Source: DAONJL01 sp035405645 [NCBI: bacterium] (GTDB lineage: Bacteria; JAGOBX01; DAONJL01). Taken from it: a stretch of 42,175 nt of DNA. The notes beneath the pieces are model-generated. The model saw only the letters and a program-made list of their open reading frames with translations. It made no database searches and was not told the origin of the DNA. How positions within the stretch are numbered: the stretch's first letter is position 1; the number at the start of each line of letters is the position of its first letter. Made by a program: the position numbers and the translations under genes. Positions 17,516 through 26,914 of the stretch are shown one piece after another. Where the stretch lies: assembly GCA_035405645.1 (NCBI GenBank), contig DAONJL010000017.1:1-42175 (forward strand), given 5' to 3'.

Positions 17516-18211
17516 ATGTATGAAGAATTAGAAAGCAAAAGTGCATTAGAAATTTTAAAGTGGGCAAAAGAAGAGTTTAAAAATGATGTGGTTTTAGCAT
17601 CATCATTTGGTGCTGAAGATGTTGTATTAATTGATTTATGGGCTAAAATGGCTGATGATAATTTTAAACCAAGAGTATTTACTCTTGATACAGGAAGATT
17701 ACCAGAAGAAACATATAAGTTAATGGACAAAATAAGAGAAAAGTATGATATAAAACTTGAAATTTATTATCCTGACACAAAATCAGTTGAAGAAATGTTG
17801 AATAAATATGGGTTTAATTTATTTTATAAAAGTATTGAATTAAGACAACTATGTTGCAGAATTAGAAAAGTTGAACCATTAAAAAGAGCATTAAAAGATG
17901 CTAAAGCGTGGATTTGTGGATTAAGAAGAGAACAATCAATAACAAGAGCAGATATAAAGAAAGTTGAAATTGATACTTCGAATAATTCAATTATAAAAAT
18001 TAATCCTCTTTCTGATTGGAAAGAAGAAGAAATATGGAATTATATAAAAGAGAATAAAGTTCCATATAATGAATTACATGACAAAAATTATCCAAGTATA
18101 GGATGTGAACCCTGCACAAGAGCAGTAAGAAAAATAGAAGATGTAAGAGGAGGACGATGGTGGTGGGAACCAGCAGAAAAAAAAGAATGTGGATTACATA
18201 AGAAAGGGTGA
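17516..18211 (+). CDS. cysH: Fe-S adenylylsulfate (APS) reductase
   Basis: A 231-residue thioredoxin-coupled reductase giving sulfite from APS. The [4Fe-4S] ligands are the C113-C114 pair (QLCCRIRK) and C197xxC200 (GCEPC), which mark the APS-using type as distinct from cluster-free PAPS reductases. The catalytic Cys is C225 in KECGLH. The P-loop-like SSFGAED (residues 29-35), FTLDTGRLPEET and the arginine loop ICGLRREQS are intact. An APS-specific enzyme explains why no APS kinase gene is present. It is preceded by a TAGGAGG site and overlaps or abuts sat. Confidence 0.93.
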   Translation: MYEELESKSALEILKWAKEEFKNDVVLASSFGAEDVVLIDLWAKMADDNFKPRVFTLDTGRLPEETYKLMDKIREKYDIKLEIYYPDTKSVEEMLNKYGFNLFYKSIELRQLCCRIRKVEPLKRALKDAKAWICGLRREQSITRADIKKVEIDTSNNSIIKINPLSDWKEEEIWNYIKENKVPYNELHDKNYPSIGCEPCTRAVRKIEDVRGGRWWWEPAEKKECGLHKKG

Positions 18212-18219
18212 GAAAAGAA

Positions 18220-19359
18220 ATGAAAAGAGAATTAATAAATAGAATAATAACAAATGAAAGTGAAAAAGAAGAGATAATAAAAAAGGCAAAGGAATTAAAA
18301 AAAATAAAACTTAATCCAAGACAATTATCAGATGTGAAAATGATTTCAAATGGTGGATATACACCAATAGAAGGATTCTTTACAAAAAAGGATTATTTAA
18401 GTGTAGTAAATGATATGCGATTATCGAATGGAGAAATATTTAGTCTACCAATAACATTAGCAATAAGTAAAGAAGAAGCAAAAAATTTAAAAGAAGGCGA
18501 GTTAGCTGGTTTATATTATGAAAATGATTTAATTGGTGTAATTGAAATAGAAGACAAATATGAATATAATAAAGAAGAAGAAGCAAAATTAGTTTATGGC
18601 ACAATAGAAGATGCCCATCCTGGTGTTAAGGTAATTTATCAACAAGGTGAAATATATATAGGTGGAAAAATAAAAGTAATAAATTACATTAAAGATAAAA
18701 AATTTGGAAAATATGAATTATTGCCATTTGAAACACAAAAATTATTTAAAGAAAAGAAATGGAAAACAATAGTTGCTTTTCAAACAAGAAATCCAATTCA
18801 TCGCGCACATGAATATTTAATAAAATGTGCATTAGAAATGGTTGATGGTTGTTTAATTCATCCAATAGTAGGTGAAACGAAAAGTGATGATATACCAGCA
18901 GAAATAAGAATGAATTGTTATGAAATATTAATAGAAAAATATTTTCCAAAAGATAGAGTAATATTAGCAATAAATCCAGCAAGTATGAGATATGCAGGAC
19001 CGCGAGAAGCAATATTTCATTCAATAATAAGAAGAAATTATGGTTCTACTCATTTTATTGTTGGTAGAGACCATGCGGGTGTTGGAAATTATTATTCTCC
19101 ATTTGCAGCACAGGAAATATTTTATCAATTTAAAGAAGAAGAATTAGGAATAAAACCAATATTTTTTGCAAATTCATTTTATTGTAAAAAATGCGAAAGC
19201 ATGGGAACAGAAAAAACCTGTCCACATTTAGCAGAAGACCATTTTTCATTAAGTGGAACGAAAGTAAGAGAATTATTAAGGAGTGGCGAAATACCGCCAA
19301 AAGAATTTACTCGACCAGAAATCGCAAATATTTTAATCGATTGGTGGCAAAAAAAATAA
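18220..19359 (+). CDS. sat: Sulfate adenylyltransferase (ATP sulfurylase)
   Basis: A 379-residue enzyme that activates sulfate with ATP to APS. QTRNPIHRAHEYL (residues 188-200) holds the nucleotide-binding QxRN and HxxH motifs; GRDHAGVGNYY and the zinc-type Cys set CKKCESMGTEKTC match dissimilatory-type and archaeal-like Sat. The frame allows a GTG start at 18208 that would overlap the cysH stop by four bases; ATG at 18220 is preferred because AAAGGG lies at a workable distance. There is no fused APS kinase domain. It works with the APS reductase encoded just upstream. Confidence 0.94.
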   Translation: MKRELINRIITNESEKEEIIKKAKELKKIKLNPRQLSDVKMISNGGYTPIEGFFTKKDYLSVVNDMRLSNGEIFSLPITLAISKEEAKNLKEGELAGLYYENDLIGVIEIEDKYEYNKEEEAKLVYGTIEDAHPGVKVIYQQGEIYIGGKIKVINYIKDKKFGKYELLPFETQKLFKEKKWKTIVAFQTRNPIHRAHEYLIKCALEMVDGCLIHPIVGETKSDDIPAEIRMNCYEILIEKYFPKDRVILAINPASMRYAGPREAIFHSIIRRNYGSTHFIVGRDHAGVGNYYSPFAAQEIFYQFKEEELGIKPIFFANSFYCKKCESMGTEKTCPHLAEDHFSLSGTKVRELLRSGEIPPKEFTRPEIANILIDWWQKK

Positions 19360-20327
19360 TGGAAAATTTATTATTAATTTTTTTCTCAATATTTATAGCA
19401 ATAAATATGGGGGCAAGTGGTTTTTCTGTTTCATTTGTTTCATCAATTGGTAGTAAAACGATAGAATTCAAAAAAGCCATTATTTTATTTACTTTATTTG
19501 TTTTATTGGGGGCAATAATAGTTGGTGGTAGAGTAACAAAAACATTAGGTGGCAAAATAATAGAAAAAAAGTATTTTACAAATAAGGTAGCAATAATAAT
19601 ATTAACATCAGCAGGTATTACGCTTTTCATTGCAAATATTTTAAAAATTCCACAATCAACAAGTATAATAACAATTTGTGCAATAAGTGGCATTGGTTTA
19701 TATTATAAAAATTTAAATTTTAAAATATTGTTAAAACTCATAATTATATGGTTAATAATCAGTATAATGTCATATATTATAACATATTTTTTATCTAAAA
19801 TTTTTTATCCACCATCAAATAAAAATTTAAAATATTATGAAAAAATATTTCAGCATAATAATAAATTAAGTAAATTTGTTTTATATACTGACCTATATTC
19901 CGCATTTGGAATAGGCACAAATAATGTAGCAAATATAGTAGCGCCATTAAATAGTGCAGGGAAAATAGATTTAACAAATGGTTTGATATTTTTTTCATTA
20001 TTATTTGGATTAGGTGCATTCTTATTAGGTAAAAGAGTGATAAAAACTATTAGTAATGATATAATTCCAATAGGTGTATTTTCTGCGACAATAATTTCTT
20101 TTGTTGTATCAACATTTATTATTATTTCTTCGATATTTGGATTGCCCGCGCCGTATGTTCAATTTTCTTCTTTAACAGTAATAGCAATTAAAACAGTGAA
20201 AGAAGAATTAGGTCATATAATATCGTTTAAAAATCCAGTTATAAAAAAAATTATAAAAATATGGGTAATTACACCAATAATAAGTTTGGTAATTTCATTT
20301 GTATTAATGAATTTAATCAGAGGATAG
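19359..20327 (+). CDS. cysP: PiT-family sulfate permease, CysP type
   Basis: A 322-residue membrane protein with about ten hydrophobic helices in two halves. PiT phosphate transporters carry two GANDxAN motifs; here they read INMGASGFSVSF near the N-terminus and GIGTNNVANIV in the second half, and the GASG form is typical of CysP-like sulfate permeases. With sat and cysH directly upstream, sulfate is the likely substrate. The start ATG shares one base with the sat stop (TAATG). The frame is open further upstream, but that lies inside sat and is hydrophilic. Confidence 0.85.
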   Translation: MENLLLIFFSIFIAINMGASGFSVSFVSSIGSKTIEFKKAIILFTLFVLLGAIIVGGRVTKTLGGKIIEKKYFTNKVAIIILTSAGITLFIANILKIPQSTSIITICAISGIGLYYKNLNFKILLKLIIIWLIISIMSYIITYFLSKIFYPPSNKNLKYYEKIFQHNNKLSKFVLYTDLYSAFGIGTNNVANIVAPLNSAGKIDLTNGLIFFSLLFGLGAFLLGKRVIKTISNDIIPIGVFSATIISFVVSTFIIISSIFGLPAPYVQFSSLTVIAIKTVKEELGHIISFKNPVIKKIIKIWVITPIISLVISFVLMNLIRG

Positions 20328-20329
20328 AA

Positions 20330-20737
20330 ATGATGAATATAAAAATGAAAAAAAAAGATTTTGAAGAAATAAAAAAAGAATGTGAAAAAAATAAAGATAA
20401 AGAAAGTTGTGGTATTTTAGCAGGAAGAAATAATATAGTAGAAAAAATTTATATAATGAATAATGTATCAGATAAGCCTGAAATATGTTATTTTATGGAT
20501 ACAAAAGAACAAATAAAAGTAATGAAAGAAATAAGAGAAAAAGAATTAGATTTAATTGGTATATTTCATTCACATATAAATGTAAAAGCATATCCATCAA
20601 AACGAGATATTGAATTAGCATTTTATCCAGAAGCAGTTTATATAATAATTGAAATAGAAGAAGGAAAATTTCAAGAAATGAATGGATATGAAATAAAAAA
20701 TGATGAAATAAAAGAAGTAAATATTGAGATAATTTAA
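20330..20737 (+). CDS. JAMM/MPN+ metalloprotease (HcyD/Mec+-like)
   Basis: A 135-residue JAB/MPN domain. The zinc ligands and catalytic residues are all present: Glu25 (KESCGIL), His80 and His82 (FHSH), Ser90 and Asp93 (YPSKRD). This matches active deubiquitinase-type enzymes. In bacteria, relatives trim C-terminal residues from ThiS/ubiquitin-like sulfur carriers (HcyD) or free cysteine from a carrier (Mec+). Here the only visible ubiquitin-fold target is the ThiS domain fused to CysK in the same operon. The start has AGAGGA six bases upstream, and it follows cysP by two bases. Confidence 0.85.
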   Translation: MMNIKMKKKDFEEIKKECEKNKDKESCGILAGRNNIVEKIYIMNNVSDKPEICYFMDTKEQIKVMKEIREKELDLIGIFHSHINVKAYPSKRDIELAFYPEAVYIIIEIEEGKFQEMNGYEIKNDEIKEVNIEII

Positions 20738-20739
20738 AA

Positions 20740-21744
20740 ATGGAAATAAAATTATTTGGAATAAGCCATAAAACAGCGCCAATAAAAATAAGAGAGAGAT
20801 ATGCTATATTAAATAATAAATTAAAGGTATTTTATCAATATTTAAAAAATTATTTTAAGGGAGTAATAATATTAAATACATGTAATAGAACTGAAATATA
20901 TATTTTAACAGACAAAAAGAATTCAGAAATATTAGAAATTTTAAAAAATTTATTAGCAATAAAAGAAGAAGAAAAGAAATATTTTTATTTATATAATGAA
21001 AACGAAGCGATATATCATTTATATAGAGTAACAGCATCACTTGATTCACAAATAATTGGTGAAAATGAAATTTTGCATCAAGTAAAGGAGGCATATAATA
21101 TAGCAAAAACTCAAGAAACAACAGAAAAATATATGAATATGATATTTCAAAATGCAATTGCAATTGGAAAATTAGTTCGAACCAAAACTGAAATATCAAA
21201 AGGAAGTATATCAATTGGAAAAATAATAATTTCAATGATAGAGGAAATAGAGAAGAAAAAAATAATAATAATTGGAACAGGAAAAATATGTGAAAAAATA
21301 ATAAAACATTTAAAAGAAAAAAGTATAAAAGCAACAATATTAAGTAATAAGAATTATGAAAAAGCAAAAGAATTAGCAGATATAATAAATGGCGAAGCAA
21401 AAGAATTAAGATATTTAGAAGAAGAAATAAAAAAAGCAGATATAATAATAAGTGCTACGAGTGCACCACATACGATAATAAAAAAAGACGATATAGAAAA
21501 AAATAAAGAAAAAGATAAAGAATTAATAATTTTTGATTTAGCAGTTCCGCGTGATGTTTCACCAGAAGTTAGAAAAATAAAAGATGTTATATTATTCGAC
21601 TTAGAAGATATAAATATTGAAATAACAAATAATTATCAAAAGCGAAAAGTAGAAGTTATTAAAGCCGAACAAATAATAGAAAGAGAGATAAAAAAAATAT
21701 GGGAAAAGAAAAAATTAGAATTGGTTCAAGAGGTAGTAATTTAG
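20740..21744 (+). CDS. hemA: Glutamyl-tRNA reductase, short C-terminus
   Basis: A 334-residue NADPH-dependent enzyme forming glutamate-1-semialdehyde from Glu-tRNA. The nucleophile is C48 in NTCNRTEIY; TASLDSQIIGENEILHQVKEAY and the Rossmann motif IIGTGKICEKI are intact. Usual length is about 400-430 residues. Here the C-terminal helical dimerization domain stops soon after the long spine helix (KKIWEKKKLELVQEVVI), so roughly 70-80 residues are missing. The end of the gene overlaps hemC by 46 bases. No clear ribosome site is visible, and it lies two bases behind the JAMM gene. Confidence 0.9.
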   Translation: MEIKLFGISHKTAPIKIRERYAILNNKLKVFYQYLKNYFKGVIILNTCNRTEIYILTDKKNSEILEILKNLLAIKEEEKKYFYLYNENEAIYHLYRVTASLDSQIIGENEILHQVKEAYNIAKTQETTEKYMNMIFQNAIAIGKLVRTKTEISKGSISIGKIIISMIEEIEKKKIIIIGTGKICEKIIKHLKEKSIKATILSNKNYEKAKELADIINGEAKELRYLEEEIKKADIIISATSAPHTIIKKDDIEKNKEKDKELIIFDLAVPRDVSPEVRKIKDVILFDLEDINIEITNNYQKRKVEVIKAEQIIEREIKKIWEKKKLELVQEVVI

Positions 21745-22733
21745 CAATAAAACAAGTAGAAGAAATAATAGAAATGATAAATGAAGATTTTGAATATGAA
21801 ATAAAAAAATATAAAACAAGAGGAGATATAGATAAAAAAACACCAATATTTGAAATAGAAGGGACAGATTTTTTTACTGATGAGATTGAAAAAGGATTAC
21901 TAAATGATGAGATTGATGTAGCTGTACATAGTGCAAAAGATTTACCAGATATTATACCATCCAATTTATGTGTTATTGCATTAACAGAAGCAAAATATAG
22001 AAATGATGTATTAATTTCAAAAAATAAATTAAAATTATTAGAATTACCAGAAAGAGCAAAAATAGGAACTTGCAGTCAAAGAAGAAAAGAACAATTAATA
22101 AAGTATAGACCCGATTTACAAATAGTAGATATACGAGGAAATATTGAAGAGCGAATAAGAATATTAGAAGAAAGTAATCTTGATGGAATAATTGTAGCAG
22201 AAGCAGGAATAAGAAGATTGGGATTAGATAATTATATTAGTGAAATTATATCAGAAGAAATAATATCACCACATCCATTACAGGGTTCATTAGCAATAGA
22301 AGCCAAAATATACAATAATAAAATGATTGAAATATTTAATAAAATAGAAAATAGAAAAAAGGTTTTATATATATGTATAGAAAATAGTTGCCGAAGCCAG
22401 ATAGCAGAAACAATAACAAATTATTTTTACTGGCAAAAATTATTTGCTCAATCTGCTGGTTCAAAATTTTCAGGAAAGGTGAATCCACTTGCAATAGAAT
22501 TAATAAAAAAAAGTGGAATAGATATATCAAAAAATAAAAGTAAAGGATTTAATGATTTACCTAATATAAGATTTGATTATATAATAACAATGGGCTGTGG
22601 TGATGAATGCCCATTTTATCCTGGTGCTAAAAGAATAAATTGGGAAATTCCAGATCCAAAAGATAAAGATATTCAATTTTTTTTAGAAGTAAAAAAAGAA
22701 ATAGAAAGAAAAATAAAAACAGAAATATTGTAA
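21699..22733 (+). CDS. hemC: Hydroxymethylbilane synthase lacking domain 3, fused to an ArsC-type reductase/phosphatase domain
   Basis: A 344-residue fusion. Residues 1-217 are HemC domains 1 and 2: IGSRGSNLAI, the catalytic Asp81 in HSAKDLP, GTCSQRR (usually GTSSxRR), RGNIEERI and HPLQGSLAIE. Domain 3, which holds the Cys that anchors the dipyrromethane cofactor, is absent. Residues 221-344 are instead a low-molecular-weight phosphatase/arsenate reductase domain: the loop C226-x5-R232 (CIENSCR), MGCGDECP (C300, C304) and a WEIPDP acid loop. That Cys set is the thioredoxin-coupled arsenate reductase type. The join is in frame, with no stop or ribosome site. HemC activity without domain 3 is uncertain. 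Confidence 0.88.
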   Translation: MGKEKIRIGSRGSNLAIKQVEEIIEMINEDFEYEIKKYKTRGDIDKKTPIFEIEGTDFFTDEIEKGLLNDEIDVAVHSAKDLPDIIPSNLCVIALTEAKYRNDVLISKNKLKLLELPERAKIGTCSQRRKEQLIKYRPDLQIVDIRGNIEERIRILEESNLDGIIVAEAGIRRLGLDNYISEIISEEIISPHPLQGSLAIEAKIYNNKMIEIFNKIENRKKVLYICIENSCRSQIAETITNYFYWQKLFAQSAGSKFSGKVNPLAIELIKKSGIDISKNKSKGFNDLPNIRFDYIITMGCGDECPFYPGAKRINWEIPDPKDKDIQFFLEVKKEIERKIKTEIL

Positions 22734-22749
22734 ATAAAAAATATTTGAG

Positions 22750-24132
22750 ATGAATAAAAAAAAAGGTATAGTTTATTTTATAGGTGCCGGTCCTGGCGAT
22801 GTTGATTTAATAACAGTAAAAGGACAAAAAGTTTTAAAGCAAGCAGATACAATTATTTATGATTATTTAGTGAATAAAGAAATTTTAAAAAATACAAGAG
22901 AAGGCTGTGAATTAATTTGTGTAAATGATATTATTAAAGGAAATAAAAATAGACAGGAAATGATAAATAAAGTTTTGATAAAAAAATCAAATGAAGGGAA
23001 AAAAATAGTACGATTAAAAAATGGTGACCCATTTATTTTTGGACATGCAAATGAAGAAATGGAAGCATTAACAAAAGAAAAAATTGAATATAGAATTATT
23101 CCTGGTATAACAGCAGGTATAGCAGCAGGATGTTATACTGGTATACCATTAACGAGTCGTGATTGTTCATCAAATGTTGTTTTTATTACAGGTCATCAAA
23201 GTGGTAAAAGAAAATTAAAATGGAAACATATTGCAAATATTGAAACAATAGTAATATATATGGGAGCAGAAAATTTGATTGAGATAATCACAAAATTAGT
23301 TAAAAATGGTTTAAAATTAAAAGTTCCAGTAGCAATAATAATAAATACAACAAAAATAAATCAAAAAACAATAATAACGACAGCAAAAGAAATATTAGAA
23401 AAAAAAGTAAAAATAAATTCACCAGCAATAATAATTATAGGAAAAGTAGTAATAAAAGAAAAAAAATTTAATTGGTTAAAACGAAGTAAAAAAGTATTAT
23501 TTACAGGATTGTCAGAAGAGAGGTATTTTGAAAATGAAATATATTATCATAACCCATATATAATGATTGAACCATTAGATGATTATTTAAAATTGGATAA
23601 AGAAATAAAAAGAATAAATAAATATAAATGGATAGTATTTGCAAGTAGATATGGAGTTTATTATTTTTTTGATAGGTTATTCAAAAATAATTATGATGCA
23701 AGAAAATTACAAAATATAAAAATTGCTGCAATAGGAAGTTCAACCGCAAACAAATTAAAAGAATATGGAATAATAGCAGATTTAATACCAGTTAAAGAAA
23801 ATTCAGATGGCTTAGTTAATGAATTGAAAAATAAAATAAAAAATAAAAAAATTCTTTTATTGCGATCTGATATTGCAGATAAAGGATTAAAAGAAAAATT
23901 AAAAAGATATAAAGCAAAAGTAAAAACAATAATAACATATAAAAATAAAATACCAGATGAGTTTCAAGAAATAGATTTGAATATATTTAATTCAATAATG
24001 TTTACAAGTCCATCAACAGTAAGGAATTTTTTAAAAATTCATAAAAAAGTTCCTGAAAATATTGAAATAAGATATATAGGCGCAGTAACATCAAATGAAG
24101 CAAAAAAATTAGGATTATTCAAGGAAAAATAA
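22750..24132 (+). CDS. cobA-hemD: Uroporphyrinogen-III methyltransferase/uroporphyrinogen-III synthase fusion (CobA-HemD)
   Basis: A 460-residue two-domain enzyme. Residues 1-240 are the SAM-dependent methyltransferase: GAGPGD (12-17), RLKNGDPFIFG, PGITAGIAA and PLTSRD. Residues about 245-460 are HemD, the ring-closing synthase: WIVFASRYGVYYFF, IAAIGSSTANKLKEYG and MFTSPSTVRNFL. Together they take hydroxymethylbilane to precorrin-2, the branch toward siroheme and cobalamin. The dehydrogenase/ferrochelatase (SirC/SirB or CysG-N) needed to finish siroheme is not in the window. Confidence 0.94.
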   Translation: MNKKKGIVYFIGAGPGDVDLITVKGQKVLKQADTIIYDYLVNKEILKNTREGCELICVNDIIKGNKNRQEMINKVLIKKSNEGKKIVRLKNGDPFIFGHANEEMEALTKEKIEYRIIPGITAGIAAGCYTGIPLTSRDCSSNVVFITGHQSGKRKLKWKHIANIETIVIYMGAENLIEIITKLVKNGLKLKVPVAIIINTTKINQKTIITTAKEILEKKVKINSPAIIIIGKVVIKEKKFNWLKRSKKVLFTGLSEERYFENEIYYHNPYIMIEPLDDYLKLDKEIKRINKYKWIVFASRYGVYYFFDRLFKNNYDARKLQNIKIAAIGSSTANKLKEYGIIADLIPVKENSDGLVNELKNKIKNKKILLLRSDIADKGLKEKLKRYKAKVKTIITYKNKIPDEFQEIDLNIFNSIMFTSPSTVRNFLKIHKKVPENIEIRYIGAVTSNEAKKLGLFKEK

Positions 24133-24133
24133 T

Positions 24134-25120
24134 ATGTTTAAAAGATTTCATAGATTAAGAAGAACAGAAAATTTAAGAGAATTAATAAAAGAAAGAGAAA
24201 TAAATTTATCAAATCTGGTAATGCCATATTTTATCTGTGAAGGAAATCAGAAAAAAGAAAAAATAAATAATATGCCTAATATATATAGATATTCAATAGA
24301 TAATTTAGTAGAAGTAGTCAAGAAAGGATATAATGAATATAATATCAGAACAATATTATTATTTGGAGTGCCAGCAAAAAAATATAAAAGGGAAGAAATA
24401 AAAAGTGAAAAATTTTTTAAAAATAATTTAGTAACAAAAGCGATAAAAAAAATAAAAGAAGAATTAAAAGAAATAGTAGTAATAGCAGATGTATGTTTAT
24501 GTAGTTATAGTGAAGAAGGACATTGTGGAATAATTATTGATGGAAAAATAGATAATGATGAAACAATAAAAATATTAAGTGAAATAGCAACAAAATATGC
24601 AGAAGCAGGCGCAGATATAATAGCACCATCAGCAATGATGGATGGTCAGGTAAAAATCATACGAGAATATCTTGATAAAAGTAATTATAAAGAAACTGCA
24701 ATAATGTCTTATTCAGCAAAATTTGCTTCTAATTTTTATACACTATTTCGAGAGGCAGCAGATTCAAGTCCAAAATTTGGGAATAGAAAAAGTTATCAAT
24801 TAGATTATAGAAATATTAATGAAGCAATGAGAGAAATAGAGGCAGATATAGACGAAGGTGCGGATATAATTATGATAAAACCAGCACTTTCTTATCTTGA
24901 TGTAATAAGTAAAGCCAAAGAAAAATTTAATATACCAATAGCAGCATATAATGTAAGTGGAGAATATGCAATGATAAAAGCAGCAGGCGAAAAGGGATAT
25001 ATAGATGAAAAAGAAGTAGTGATAGAAATCATTAACAGTATAAAACGCGCTGGTGCTGATATAATAATAACATATTGGGCAAATGAAATTGGTAAATGGT
25101 TGAATAGTAAAAGCAAATGA
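24134..25120 (+). CDS. hemB: Delta-aminolevulinic acid dehydratase (porphobilinogen synthase)
   Basis: A 328-residue enzyme that condenses two ALA to porphobilinogen. Zinc-type active-site Cys are C121, C123 and C131 (DVCLCSYSEEGHC). The Schiff-base lysines are Lys196 (SYSAKFAS) and Lys249 (MIKPA). Length is normal. It starts one base after cobA-hemD and its last four bases overlap the TonB-dependent receptor start (ATGA). Confidence 0.96.
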   Translation: MFKRFHRLRRTENLRELIKEREINLSNLVMPYFICEGNQKKEKINNMPNIYRYSIDNLVEVVKKGYNEYNIRTILLFGVPAKKYKREEIKSEKFFKNNLVTKAIKKIKEELKEIVVIADVCLCSYSEEGHCGIIIDGKIDNDETIKILSEIATKYAEAGADIIAPSAMMDGQVKIIREYLDKSNYKETAIMSYSAKFASNFYTLFREAADSSPKFGNRKSYQLDYRNINEAMREIEADIDEGADIIMIKPALSYLDVISKAKEKFNIPIAAYNVSGEYAMIKAAGEKGYIDEKEVVIEIINSIKRAGADIIITYWANEIGKWLNSKSK

Positions 25121-26910
25121 AGATAATAATATTTATTATTTTTATTATTTTTAATTTATATAATGAATTAAGAAGTGAAAAAGAAAATTATTACGAATTA
25201 GAACCAATAGTTATAACAGAAAAAATACAGGATGAAATTAAAACATCGTTAACAAGAAATATAATATTAATAAGTGATAAAGATATAGAAAAATATGGAG
25301 TAAATAGTATAGATAAAATACTAAACAATTATGTAGGAATAGATATACAATCAAGAGAAAAAGGTGTATTATCAGATATTTCAATAAGAGGAAGCAATTT
25401 TGAAGATGTATTAGTAATGTTAGATGGCATACCATTAAATAATCCACAAACAGGACATTTTAATTTAAATATACCAGTTTCAATAACAGAAATAGAACGA
25501 ATAGAAATAATGCCTGGCAATAGTTCAGCATTATTTGGAAGTTATGGTTATAGTGGAACAATAAATATAATAACAAAAAAAAGAGAAAATAAAGAGATAG
25601 AAGGGATAATTTCTTATGGAAATTATAAGACCTATTATTTAAATAGTTTAATAGCATATCCATTAAATAAAATAATAATTAGTGGAAATGGTGAGTATAT
25701 AAAATCTGATGGATTTAGTTATGGCAGAGAATATGAAATAAAAAATGTTAATAGTTCAATAAATTATGAAATAACAAAAGATGATAAATTAAGAATATTT
25801 TATGGAGAGATAAAAAAAGATTTTGGTGCCTATGATTTTTACACACCAGACCGAAATCTTGCTTCGAAAGAAATAATAGAAAATAAAATATTAAAATTTG
25901 ATTATGAGAAAAAAATAAGAGAAAAAATAATGAAGATAAAATTATATTTAAATCAAGCGGAAGATGATTTTATATTAAAAAGAGAAAATCCTACATATTA
26001 TCATAATCATCATAAGAGTAAAAAATATGGTGGTGAAATATTATTTGGTTTTAAAATTTCTGATTTATTATTTTATTCAATATTATTAGCTTCAAATAAT
26101 GATTCAATAAAGAGTAATAGATTAGGAATAAGAGAAAGAGAAAATATAGGATTAGGAAATGAAATAATAATAAATAAAAAAAATAGTTCAATAAATTTAT
26201 CAGGTAGATTAGATATATATAGAAATGAAAAATATTTTAATTTTAATTGTGGCTATTATAATTGGATAGATAATAATATAAAAATTCGATTAAATATAGG
26301 AAATGCATATAGAATACCATCATTTACAGAACTTTATTATCAGGACCCATATAATTATGGAAATTCAAAATTAAAAGCAGCAAGAAATATAAGTTATGAA
26401 ATAGGTAGTGATATATACTATAAAAAATATCAAATAAGAAATACATTTTTTATAAGAGAAGAAAATAATTTTATTGATTGGGTAGGAAATACAGATACAG
26501 GACCATGGTATGCAGAAAATATAAAAGATGATTTATTATTTTATGGAATAGAGAATGAGATAAATGTATTATTAACAAAAACAAAAATAATTTTACGAAA
26601 TACATATATTTCAATAAAAGACAAAAAAAATTATATTTCAAAATATGGTTTAAATTATACAAAAAATCAGATAGTATTATTAATTGAAAGATCGCTATTA
26701 TATGGAATAAAAACATTGTCATCATTTACATATAAAAAGCGAAATAAAAATGATTATCTAATAACGAATATAGACTTAAGAAAAAATATAGAAAGAGACA
26801 CAACAATTTTCATAAATATTGAAAATATATTTAATAAAAAGTATGAAGAAATAAAAGGAATAAAAGAATCAGAAAGAAGAATAAATAGTGGTATAAATTT
26901 AAAATTTTAA
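25117..26910 (+). CDS. TonB-dependent outer-membrane receptor
   Basis: A 597-residue protein with a signal peptide (residues 1-20), a short TonB-box-like stretch (EPIVITEK), a plug domain (residues about 40-150: SIRGSNFEDVLVMLDGIPLN, IEIMPGNSSALFGSYGYSGTINI) and an aromatic-rich 22-strand-type barrel ending in LKF, a normal outer-membrane C-terminus. Size and plug are like BtuB and other small vitamin, haem or metal receptors. Being locked between hemB and hemL suggests uptake of a tetrapyrrole, cobalt, nickel or iron compound, but the ligand cannot be read from the sequence. No ExbB, ExbD or TonB is encoded nearby. Confidence 0.9.
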   Translation: MKIIIFIIFIIFNLYNELRSEKENYYELEPIVITEKIQDEIKTSLTRNIILISDKDIEKYGVNSIDKILNNYVGIDIQSREKGVLSDISIRGSNFEDVLVMLDGIPLNNPQTGHFNLNIPVSITEIERIEIMPGNSSALFGSYGYSGTINIITKKRENKEIEGIISYGNYKTYYLNSLIAYPLNKIIISGNGEYIKSDGFSYGREYEIKNVNSSINYEITKDDKLRIFYGEIKKDFGAYDFYTPDRNLASKEIIENKILKFDYEKKIREKIMKIKLYLNQAEDDFILKRENPTYYHNHHKSKKYGGEILFGFKISDLLFYSILLASNNDSIKSNRLGIRERENIGLGNEIIINKKNSSINLSGRLDIYRNEKYFNFNCGYYNWIDNNIKIRLNIGNAYRIPSFTELYYQDPYNYGNSKLKAARNISYEIGSDIYYKKYQIRNTFFIREENNFIDWVGNTDTGPWYAENIKDDLLFYGIENEINVLLTKTKIILRNTYISIKDKKNYISKYGLNYTKNQIVLLIERSLLYGIKTLSSFTYKKRNKNDYLITNIDLRKNIERDTTIFINIENIFNKKYEEIKGIKESERRINSGINLKF

Positions 26911-26914
26911 GAAA

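Noticed and set aside
19191-19358. An N-terminal extension of the permease
   Set aside because: It is an out-of-frame reading of the end of sat and is hydrophilic; the TAATG junction gives the natural start.
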